Source: an uncultured Nostocoides sp.
GTDB taxonomy: Bacteria > Actinomycetota > Actinomycetes > Actinomycetales > Dermatophilaceae
DNA length: 13,671 bases
Direction of reading: 5' to 3'
NCBI GenBank assembly: GCA_936931335.1
Contig: CAKZIH010000057.1
Span: forward strand, 1-13,671
The position numbers and the translations under genes are program-made. Under the pieces are notes generated by a model. That model was not told the DNA's origin. It saw nothing but the letters and a program-made list of their open reading frames with translations, and did not search any database. Shown piece after piece: positions 7,529 through 13,666 of the stretch (position 1 is the first letter of the stretch; each line of letters begins with the position of its first letter).

Positions 7529-8704
7529 GTGCCCGAGTTCAGCCCGCAGGAGTATGCCGATCGCCTGGCGGCCGTGCGCGACCGCATGGCGCGGCAAGGG
7601 CTGGCCGCGCTGCTGATCAGCGACCCGGCGAACCTCTATTACCTCACCGGTTACAACGCCTGGTCGTTTTACACCCCACAGGTGCTCTGGGTGCCCGCCG
7701 ATGGGGAGATGATCCTCTTCACCCGGGCAATGGATGCCCAGGGCGCCCACCGCACCTCCTGGCTGCCGCCGGAGTCGATCGTCGGCTACCCCGAGTCGCT
7801 GGTCCACCGGGCCCACGCCCACCCCTTCGACTGGGTGGGCACGCAGTTGCGCGAGCGCGGCCTGGTTGGCCTCGGCGCGGTGGCGGTGGGTGTGGAACTG
7901 GACGCGCACTTCTTCTCTCCCAAGGCTTTGCGCGCCTTGGAGCGCGCACTGCCGGAATGGCGCCTGGTCGACTGCTTCGAGTTGGTCAACTGGGTGCGGG
8001 TCGTGAAGTCGGATGCCGAGATCGAGGTCATGCGCGCCGCCAGCCGGGTGACGGTGAAGGCCATGGAGGCAGCCATCGGCGCCATCGCGATCGGTACGCC
8101 CCAGCATGTGGTCGCCGCCGAGATCCAGCGCGCCCAGGCGCTCGGCGACGAGGAGGTATGGGGTGACTTCCCCGCGATCGTGCCCTTCCTGCCCACCGGT
8201 GAGGCCGCCGACACCCCGCACATCACCTGGACCGACCGCCGCTTCGCCGCGGGCGAGGGTGTGGTCGTCGAGCTCACCGGGGCGCACCGTCGCTATCACG
8301 TCCCGCTGGCCCGCACGGTGCTGCTCGGCGACCCTTCGCCGCAGCTCGCCGCGCTGGAACGGCCCGTAGCCGAGGGCCTTGAGGCGGTCCTGACGACGGC
8401 CCGGGACGGCATACCGGTGACGGACTTGGCGCGGGCCTGGAATGACACGCTTGCGACATACGGGCTGAGCAAGAGATCCCGGCTCGGATACTCCATCGGC
8501 ATCGGTTTCCCGCCGGACTGGGGCGAGCGGACGATCAGCGTCCGGGACGACGATCCCAGTGTGCTGCAACGCAATATGACGTTCCACATCATCTGCGGGA
8601 TGTGGATGAACGACTTCGGCTATGAGGTGTCGGAGTCGGTCCGCATCACGGAAACCGGTGTCGAGACCTTCACTGCATTCCCGAGGGAGCTGATCCGCCC
8701 ATGA
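7529..8704 (+). CDS. doeA: M24-fold hydrolase resembling ectoine hydrolase DoeA/EutD, lacking M24 metal ligands
   Basis: The 391-residue protein has a creatinase N-terminal domain (NLYYLTGYNAWSFYTPQV, MDAQGAHRTSWLP) and an M24 'pita-bread' domain. None of the five metal ligands of true aminopeptidases P is in place. The first Asp position is Glu248 (VVVELTG), the second is Pro259 (YHVPLART, usually SDxTRT), the His position falls in GYSIG, and the last two Glu are replaced near Ile355 and Ser368. This points to a metal-free hydrolase like creatinase or ectoine hydrolase. The segments GDFPAIVPFLPTGEAA, YHVPLARTV and GYSIGIGFPPDWGERTISVR are, as I recall them, typical of DoeA/EutD, which opens ectoine to N-acetyl-2,4-diaminobutyrate. 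In EutD a Glu nucleophile has been reported; Glu248 is the candidate here. GTG 7529 is chosen because AGGAG (7517-7521) lies 7 bases upstream. Ectoine as substrate remains inferred. Confidence 0.75.
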   Translation: MPEFSPQEYADRLAAVRDRMARQGLAALLISDPANLYYLTGYNAWSFYTPQVLWVPADGEMILFTRAMDAQGAHRTSWLPPESIVGYPESLVHRAHAHPFDWVGTQLRERGLVGLGAVAVGVELDAHFFSPKALRALERALPEWRLVDCFELVNWVRVVKSDAEIEVMRAASRVTVKAMEAAIGAIAIGTPQHVVAAEIQRAQALGDEEVWGDFPAIVPFLPTGEAADTPHITWTDRRFAAGEGVVVELTGAHRRYHVPLARTVLLGDPSPQLAALERPVAEGLEAVLTTARDGIPVTDLARAWNDTLATYGLSKRSRLGYSIGIGFPPDWGERTISVRDDDPSVLQRNMTFHIICGMWMNDFGYEVSESVRITETGVETFTAFPRELIRP

Positions 8705-9996
8705 CCACGGACAACCTGCTGCTGACCACCATCGACGGGCTGCGTCCCGGGCCGACGGACGGCATCACCGGCCCGGTCGCGGACGGCCTGCTGCCGCTGG
8801 CCAGCCGCGCCGATGGCCTGGTCGGCTCCGTGATCGACTCCTCCACCTCGCTGCTGGCCGCCCAGACCCACGACATCGTGCGCTTCGCGATGGGGGCGCC
8901 CGCCGACGAGATGGTCCCGGTCGAGCAGTTCCGCCAGATCGCCGCACAGCAACTCGACGCCTCCTCCTTTACCTATGGCGCGACCGAGGGTGAGCCTGGT
9001 CTCATCGACTCCCTGGTGAAGCTCTCGGTCGCCGCCGGTGAGCCCACCAGCGCCGACCGGATTGTGGTCACCACCGGTGGGATGCAGGGCCTGGACCTGG
9101 CCTTCAAGCTCTTCGTCGACCCGGGCGACCTGGTCGTCGTGGAATCCCCCACCTACACCAATGGCTCCGCCACCGCCTTGGCGTATGGCGCGGACCTACT
9201 CGAGGTGCCCTGCGACGAGGACGGTATGGAGGTGGACACCCTCGCGCGACTGGTGCGCGAGCTCGGGCGGGTCCCCAAGGCGATCTATACGATTCCGAAC
9301 TTCCAGAATCCCTCCGGCGTCACCCTGTCCCGGGAGCGCCGGGTGCGGCTGCTGGAGTTGGCCCACGAATGGGGTTCGATCATCGTCGATGACGACCCCT
9401 ACGGGCTGCTTCGCTTCTCCGGCACCGATATTCCGAGCTTTCCGGCCCTCGCGCCGGGTGACCCGCAGGTGTTTTCGGTGCGTACCTTCAGCAAGATCCT
9501 GGCCCCCGGCTTGCGGGTCGGCTGGGTGGATGCGGACCCGCGCCTGCAGCCGCTGCTCATCCACGCCAAGCAGGCGATGGACACCTGCACCAATGTGCCG
9601 GCCCAGCATCTCGTCGACGCCTTCATCCGCACCGGCGGGATGGACGAGCACGTGGACCGGTTGCGTGCGGCATACCGGACCCGCAAAGAGGCGATGCTCG
9701 CCGCGATCGAGCGCCACCTCGGCGGCCGCGTGCGCACCACCGACCCGGACGGCGGTTTCTTCATCTGGGTGACCCTGATCGGGGACGACGCGCACCTGTC
9801 CAGCACCCGGCTCTTCGAGGTTGCGCTCGCCGAAGGGGTCGCCTTCATCCCCGGCCCGGCACTCTCGCCCTCGGGCCGCTTCCAGGACGCCTTCCGGCTG
9901 TGCTTTGCCTCCATGCCGCCCGAGCGCATCGAGGTCGGCGTGCAACGGCTGGCGGTGGCGCTGGATCGGGTGCGCGCGGAGACCGGTCCGCGATGA
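8701..9996 (+). CDS. Class I/II PLP aminotransferase of Aro8/LysN (2-aminoadipate/MocR-domain) type
   Basis: This 431-residue fold-type I aminotransferase shows FTYGATEGEPGLIDSL at ~90-105, PTYTNG at 150-155, IPNFQNPSGVTLS at 198-210 (Asn203 PLP contact), IIVDDDPYGLLRF at 227-239, and Schiff-base Lys265 in RTFSKILAPGLRVGW with Arg272. This is the Aro8/LysN/KAT II group, whose catalytic domain is also found fused to GntR heads in MocR regulators. Here no HTH precedes it; the first ~60 residues are a non-DNA-binding lead. Such enzymes act on alpha-amino groups with broad specificity, so it complements the class III omega-aminotransferase of the operon. Its substrate is not predictable from sequence. 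ATG 8701 overlaps the M24 stop (ATGA), with GAGGGAG at 8683-8689. Confidence 0.85.
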   Translation: MTTDNLLLTTIDGLRPGPTDGITGPVADGLLPLASRADGLVGSVIDSSTSLLAAQTHDIVRFAMGAPADEMVPVEQFRQIAAQQLDASSFTYGATEGEPGLIDSLVKLSVAAGEPTSADRIVVTTGGMQGLDLAFKLFVDPGDLVVVESPTYTNGSATALAYGADLLEVPCDEDGMEVDTLARLVRELGRVPKAIYTIPNFQNPSGVTLSRERRVRLLELAHEWGSIIVDDDPYGLLRFSGTDIPSFPALAPGDPQVFSVRTFSKILAPGLRVGWVDADPRLQPLLIHAKQAMDTCTNVPAQHLVDAFIRTGGMDEHVDRLRAAYRTRKEAMLAAIERHLGGRVRTTDPDGGFFIWVTLIGDDAHLSSTRLFEVALAEGVAFIPGPALSPSGRFQDAFRLCFASMPPERIEVGVQRLAVALDRVRAETGPR

Positions 9997-11171
9997 CCGA
10001 ACTATCCGCGCAGCTAGACACCGACGCAATGGTCGAGCTCGCGTGCGCGCTGATCGCCGCTCGTGGGGAGAACCCCGGTGAGACCGAAGCCGCGACCGTC
10101 GCGATGCTGGCCCGGGCGTGTCGGGCCCAGGGGTTCACCGTGACCGAACACGAGGTTGCCCCCGGCCGCTCGAATCTCATTGCCACCTATGGCGATCCGG
10201 ACGCCGGGCCGGGCCTGCTCTTCCTCGGCCATAGCGATGTGGTGCCGGCCGGGCCCGGCTGGTCCAGCGATCCATTTGCTCCGGCGGTGCGCGATGGGCA
10301 GCTCTTCGGCCGCGGGTCGGCCGATATGAAGGGTGGCCTGGCCGCGATCGTTGGGGCGATGGCCGCCGTTGCCAAGCTAGGGGCGCCCCTACGCGGCCCG
10401 GTGACCCTGGCCTGCACCGTGGACGAAGAGGATCTGGACACCGGCATCCGTCATCTGGTCGAGCTGCCGGAACCGCTACCGGGCCGGTATGCCGGGTGCA
10501 TCGTCGCCGAGCCCACCTCCCTCGACGTCATCGTCGCCTGTCGCGGCGATGCCTACCTGGAGATCGAGGTCACCGGCCGCGCCGCCCACTCCGGGCGCCC
10601 GTCGGATGGCCGCAGCGCGATCGCCGCCGCCGCCCGGATCGTGCAACTCATCCAGGACGACCACGATCGCCTGAGCTCCGGGTCCGCCGATCCGCTCTGC
10701 GGCACCGCCACCTGGAATGTCGGCCGCATCGAGGGTGGTCGCGGCACCTCCACCGTGGCCCCGTCCTGCCATCTGTGGGTCGACCGGCGCCTGATGCCGG
10801 GCGAGGACCCCGAGCAGATCGCCGCCGACCTGCGCCAGCGCATCGAGGACGCCGGGATCATCGGCGACGGGATCAGTGTCGCGATCGAGGTGACCATGGC
10901 GATGCCGGGTTTTGCCACCGAGACCGACGACCCCTTCGTCGCCGCCTGCGTGGACGCCGCCCACAGCGTGGATTACCCCGGTGCGGTCGGCGGGTGGAGC
11001 GCCGCCTGCGATGGCGGGTTCATTGCCGAGCGTCTCGGCATACCGACGGTGGTCTTGGGCCCGGGAAGCATCAACGATCAGGCACACCAGCCGGACGAAT
11101 CCGTCCCAGTCTCGGAAATCCACGCTGCGGCAGCGCTTTTCACGCAACTGATCACCACATACCTGCGCTGA
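9993..11171 (+). CDS. M20-family metallo-deacylase (ArgE/DapE type)
   Basis: This 392-residue two-zinc amidohydrolase carries the full M20 set: His80 and Asp82 in GHSDVVPAG, bridging Asp111 in GRGSADMKGG, catalytic Glu145 followed by Glu146 in VDEED, Glu173 in AEPT, and His365 near NDQAHQPDES. A dimerisation (lid) domain lies between, around 'YLEIEVTGRAAHSGRP'. Family members remove acetyl, succinyl or similar groups from amino acids. Directly downstream of a DoeA-like ring-opening enzyme, the natural role is deacetylating N-acetyl-2,4-diaminobutyrate. That step is normally carried out by DoeB/EutE of the unrelated AstE/aspartoacylase family (inference). The open frame reaches back to 9900 inside the aminotransferase gene, but ATG 9993 overlaps its stop (ATGA) and starts the normal N-terminus. 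It is the last gene of the operon, and the GntR operator begins 16 bp after its stop. Confidence 0.87.
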   Translation: MTELSAQLDTDAMVELACALIAARGENPGETEAATVAMLARACRAQGFTVTEHEVAPGRSNLIATYGDPDAGPGLLFLGHSDVVPAGPGWSSDPFAPAVRDGQLFGRGSADMKGGLAAIVGAMAAVAKLGAPLRGPVTLACTVDEEDLDTGIRHLVELPEPLPGRYAGCIVAEPTSLDVIVACRGDAYLEIEVTGRAAHSGRPSDGRSAIAAAARIVQLIQDDHDRLSSGSADPLCGTATWNVGRIEGGRGTSTVAPSCHLWVDRRLMPGEDPEQIAADLRQRIEDAGIIGDGISVAIEVTMAMPGFATETDDPFVAACVDAAHSVDYPGAVGGWSAACDGGFIAERLGIPTVVLGPGSINDQAHQPDESVPVSEIHAAAALFTQLITTYLR

Positions 11172-11187
11172 CCGGTAGGGCCGGATA

Positions 11188-11201
11188 GATTGTTCACAAT
11201 C
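11188..11201. promoter_or_regulatory. Operator copy 2: GATTGT-TC-ACAATC palindrome
   Basis: The second perfect copy of the 14-bp palindrome lies in the 52-bp gap before the GntR gene and overlaps a possible -10 box TAGATT (11186-11191). This placement implies autoregulation by promoter occlusion (inference). Confidence 0.85.
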
Positions 11202-11223
11202 GACCGGACGAGGGGTGGTGGCA

Positions 11224-11880
11224 GTGGCGAGAACCAGCAGCCAATTGACCCCGATCGTGCAAACCTCCACCCCCGCGCTGATCGCCGACCGCCTGCGCGA
11301 GGCGATCGCCAATGGGGAGTTCGCGCAGGGTGAACAACTCGCGGAGACGGCGCTGGCGCTGACCTTCGGCGTGAGTCGTGGGCCACTGCGCGAGGCGATG
11401 CAACGCCTGACCCAGGAGGGCCTGCTCGTCGCCCGGCGTAACCGTGGGCTCTTCGTCGTGGAGCTCGGTCCGGCGGAGATCCACGACATCTATCTCGCCC
11501 GAGAAGCCCTGGAGGGCGCGGCGATCCAGCAGATCATCGACAAGCGCCGCGGCGAGGAGGCGCGCGTACTGCTGCCGATCGTCTCGCAATTGGCGAGCCA
11601 GGATGTGGCCGCGGCGTCCGAGGCGGATATGCGCTTCCATGTCACGCTCGTGGCCCTGAGCCAAAGCCCCCGGCTGCAGACTATGCACGGCACCCTGATC
11701 ACCCAGATCCGCCTGTGCCTGCAGCAGATGGCGGACAGTTACACCCCGGCCAACGACCGAGTTGGCGAGCATGCGGCGATCGTCGAGGCGATCATCGCCG
11801 AGGACCTGCCGACCGCCCGCACGCTCCTCGGTGAGCACATGCAAGACGGGCTGCGTCGGCTGACCGCACGCCGGACCTGA
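11224..11880 (+). CDS. GntR-family transcriptional regulator, FCD subfamily
   Basis: This 218-residue regulator has an N-terminal winged helix at ~15-80 (IADRLREAIANGEFAQGEQLAE, then FGVSRGPLREAMQRLTQEGLL) and an all-helical FCD ligand domain (~86-215). The likely metal-site residues of FCD proteins are present: Asp135 and His139 in EADMRFH, His183 in GEHAAI and His205 in GEHM. FCD regulators usually sense small carboxylic acids, often pathway intermediates. GTG codons at 11215, 11218 and 11224 are all in frame. I prefer 11224 because GAGGGG (11210-11215) then lies 8 bases upstream. Three copies of one palindrome surround exactly the genes of this locus, including the gene's own promoter, so it is very likely the local repressor (inference). 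The effector could be an ADABA/DABA-type intermediate, which is unproven. Confidence 0.88.
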   Translation: MARTSSQLTPIVQTSTPALIADRLREAIANGEFAQGEQLAETALALTFGVSRGPLREAMQRLTQEGLLVARRNRGLFVVELGPAEIHDIYLAREALEGAAIQQIIDKRRGEEARVLLPIVSQLASQDVAAASEADMRFHVTLVALSQSPRLQTMHGTLITQIRLCLQQMADSYTPANDRVGEHAAIVEAIIAEDLPTARTLLGEHMQDGLRRLTARRT

Positions 11881-11931
11881 GCCCACGCGAGGTCAACACA
11901 CCCCGCCCGGCGTGGGCATTCTTCGCCGGGC
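11881..11931 (+). terminator. Two overlapping, mutually exclusive 8-bp hairpins after the GntR gene
   Basis: Directly after the GntR stop, GCCCACGC (11881-11888) pairs perfectly with GCGTGGGC (11910-11917). A second perfect stem is GCCCGGCG (11905-11912) with CGCCGGGC (11924-11931). The two stems share 11910-11912, so only one can form fully at a time. The second hairpin has an 11-base loop and could be the GntR terminator. No T-run follows closely; a TCTTTT stretch appears at 11946-11951. Confidence 0.55.
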
Positions 11932-11977
11932 AATATCCCGCAAGGTCTTTTCGCCGACCCCGGTAGCCGCTATCGTC

Positions 11978-11991
11978 GATTGTCGACAATC
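11978..11991. promoter_or_regulatory. Operator copy 3: GATTGT-CG-ACAATC palindrome
   Basis: The third perfect copy ends 17 bases before the transporter ATG (12009). A TATCGT sequence at 11971-11976 (four of six to TATAAT) lies immediately upstream, so the operator would cover the transcription start. The -35 region is poor. Here the ribosome site AAAGG (11997-12001) is conventional, unlike at operator copy 1. Confidence 0.83.
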
Positions 11992-12008
11992 AAACGAAAG
12001 GTGCTGCC

Positions 12009-13445
12009 ATGGCCGACAATGTCGTCGCCGGAAGCCACTCGGTGAACCCCGACCCGGACATCTCCCCCGCCGATCCCGGCATGTTGCGCCGCGCCATCGG
12101 CGCCTCGGCGATCGGCAACGCGGTGGAGTGGTTCGACTACGGGATCTATGCCTATGGCACGACCTATATCGCCAAGGCGCTCTTCCCCGAAGGCTCCACC
12201 AAGGCGGTCTTGTTCACCCTGCTCGGTTTTGCGGTCTCCTTCCTTATGCGGCCCCTGGGCGGCCTTATCTGGGGTCCACTCGGCGACCGGGTCGGGCGCA
12301 AGAAGGTCCTCTCGCTGACCATCATGTTGATGTCGGTGGCCACTCTCTGCGTCGGCCTGATCCCCTCCTACAGCAGCATCGGGATCGCCGCGCCGATCAT
12401 CCTGTACGCCCTGCGTGTCATTCAGGGCTTCTCGACCGGTGGTGAGTACGGCGGCGCCGCCACCTTCATGGCCGAGTACGCCCCCGACAAGCGCCGTGGC
12501 TTCTATGGCAGCTTCCTGGAGTTCGGCACGCTCGCCGGCTTCAACGGTGGCGCCCTGCTCATGCTCCTGATGATCGGCATCACCAATGACGAGCAGATGA
12601 CGAGCTGGGGCTGGCGCGTTCCCTTCCTGATCGCCGGTCCCCTCGGCCTCATCGGGCTCTACCTGCGCTCCAAAATGGAGGACACCCCGGTCTTCCGCGA
12701 GTTGGTCGCCGCCGAGGAGGCCAAGCACGCCACCCGCAAGAGCATGGGTGACACCCTGCGCGAGCTGCTCGGGGGCCATCTATCGACGATGCTCAAGCTC
12801 TTCGGTCTGGTGATCGCGCTGAACGTGGTCAACTACACGCTGCTGAGCTACACCCCGACATACCTGAGCGAACTCGACAAGGTGAACTTCAGCGAGACTC
12901 AGGTCCTCTATGTGCCGATCATCGGGCAGTTCATCATGATGGCGCTATTGCCCTTCGCCGGCCACTTGTCGGATGTCTGGGGCCGCAGGCCGAGCTGGGC
13001 GATCTCCCTGATCGGCATCGCGGTCGCCGCCCTACCCTGCTACAAGCTCATGCAGACCGGGTTCACCGGCGCGATCATCGCCTTCAGCATCCTGGGCCTG
13101 CTCTACATCCCGCAGCTGGCGACCATCTCAGCCACCTTCCCCGCCATGTTCCCCACCCACGTCCGGTATGCCGGTCTGGCCCTGGGTTACAACGTCGCCA
13201 CCTCGCTCTTCGGCGGCACGGCCGGCCTGGTCAATGAATGGCTGATCGACCGCACCGGTAACCAGCTCTGGCCCGCCTACTACATGATCGGTGCCTGCGT
13301 CATCGGCCTGATCGCGCTCTACTTCGTCATCGAGACCAAGGGACAGTCGTTGCGCGGCACGCAGACTCCGGGGACTGCGGCCGCCCGCGAGGAGGTCGCC
13401 GACCTGGCCACCGCGGGGCCGGCCGGGGCGCATCTCGGCCAGTGA
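12009..13445 (+). CDS. ProP-like major facilitator transporter (metabolite:H+ symporter family)
   Basis: This 478-residue integral membrane protein has about twelve hydrophobic segments. MHS-family marks are GNAVEWFDYGIYAYG at ~36-50 in helix 1, the MFS loop motif GDRVGRKK at 92-99, RVIQGFSTGGEYGGAATFMAEYAP in the helix 4-5 region, and the second-half loop GHLSDVWGRRP. MHS members include ProP (proline, betaine, ectoine), ShiA, KgtP and citrate carriers, so substrate class is suggestive rather than decided. The long coiled coil of E. coli ProP is absent: the ~35-residue tail is Ala/Gly-rich and polar. The gene has its own GATTGTNNACAATC operator, so it is controlled with the catabolic operon, presumably importing its substrate (inference). 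Confidence 0.87.
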   Translation: MADNVVAGSHSVNPDPDISPADPGMLRRAIGASAIGNAVEWFDYGIYAYGTTYIAKALFPEGSTKAVLFTLLGFAVSFLMRPLGGLIWGPLGDRVGRKKVLSLTIMLMSVATLCVGLIPSYSSIGIAAPIILYALRVIQGFSTGGEYGGAATFMAEYAPDKRRGFYGSFLEFGTLAGFNGGALLMLLMIGITNDEQMTSWGWRVPFLIAGPLGLIGLYLRSKMEDTPVFRELVAAEEAKHATRKSMGDTLRELLGGHLSTMLKLFGLVIALNVVNYTLLSYTPTYLSELDKVNFSETQVLYVPIIGQFIMMALLPFAGHLSDVWGRRPSWAISLIGIAVAALPCYKLMQTGFTGAIIAFSILGLLYIPQLATISATFPAMFPTHVRYAGLALGYNVATSLFGGTAGLVNEWLIDRTGNQLWPAYYMIGACVIGLIALYFVIETKGQSLRGTQTPGTAAAREEVADLATAGPAGAHLGQ

Positions 13446-13467
13446 GCAGGGGAGGGATCGGAGGGAT

Positions 13468-13511
13468 GGAGAGGACAGGCGGTAGCCGATTTCGGCGCCG
13501 CCTACCTCTCC
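13468..13511 (+). terminator. Long imperfect hairpin after the transporter gene
   Basis: Three nested perfect blocks pair in order: GGAGAGG (13468-13474) with CCTCTCC (13505-13511), AGGCGG (13477-13482) with CCGCCT (13498-13503), and GCCG (13485-13488) with CGGC (13493-13496), closed by an ATTT loop. That gives 17 base pairs with only 1-2-base bulges. It lies 22 bp after the transporter stop and 15 bp before tRNA-Ser. No T-run follows, which is common in high-GC actinomycetes. It probably insulates the tRNA gene from read-through. Confidence 0.65.
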
Positions 13512-13526
13512 GGTAACCTCTCCCGC

Positions 13527-13616
13527 GGAGGATTCGCATAGTGGCCTAGTGCGCACGATTGGAAATCGTGTTGGGGATTAAACCCCTCGCGGGTTCAAAT
13601 CCCGCATCCTCCGCCA
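13527..13616 (+). tRNA. tRNA-Ser (anticodon GGA)
   Basis: The cloverleaf is complete. Acceptor arm GGAGGAT (13527-13533) pairs with ATCCTCC (13606-13612), with discriminator G and an encoded CCA (13614-13616). The anticodon stem is CACGA/TCGTG with loop TTGGAAA, giving anticodon GGA at 13561-13563 (reads UCC/UCU). A long class II variable arm (TTGGGGATTAAACCCCTC) and the T-arm GCGGGTTCAAATCCCGC confirm serine. Confidence 0.96.
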
Positions 13617-13637
13617 TGTGATGTCTCAGGACATCGG

Positions 13638-13666
13638 AAACCCCTGAACCCCTGGTTCAGGGGTTT
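13638..13666 (+). terminator. Perfect 13-bp hairpin downstream of tRNA-Ser
   Basis: AAACCCCTGAACC (13638-13650) and GGTTCAGGGGTTT (13654-13666) are exact complements around a CCT loop. The stem ends in TTT but no longer T-run follows. It is the probable tRNA terminator. A small ATGTC-TCAG-GACAT hairpin (13621-13634) precedes it. Confidence 0.8.

Noticed and set aside
5942..8587. Very long minus-strand open frame (881 codons) across the aldehyde dehydrogenase and M24 genes
   Set aside because: It lies antisense to two well-supported enzymes. The translation is low-complexity Gly/Arg/Asp/His-rich with no recognisable motifs, as expected of a GC-rich shadow frame.
9900..9992. Upstream extension of the M20 gene into the aminotransferase gene
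   Set aside because: The added residues are not M20-like, and ATG 9993 forms the same ATGA overlap seen at other operon junctions.
11215..11223. Earlier GTG starts (11215 or 11218) for the GntR regulator
   Set aside because: They would leave almost no spacing after the GAGGGG ribosome site. They cannot be fully excluded, but 11224 fits better.
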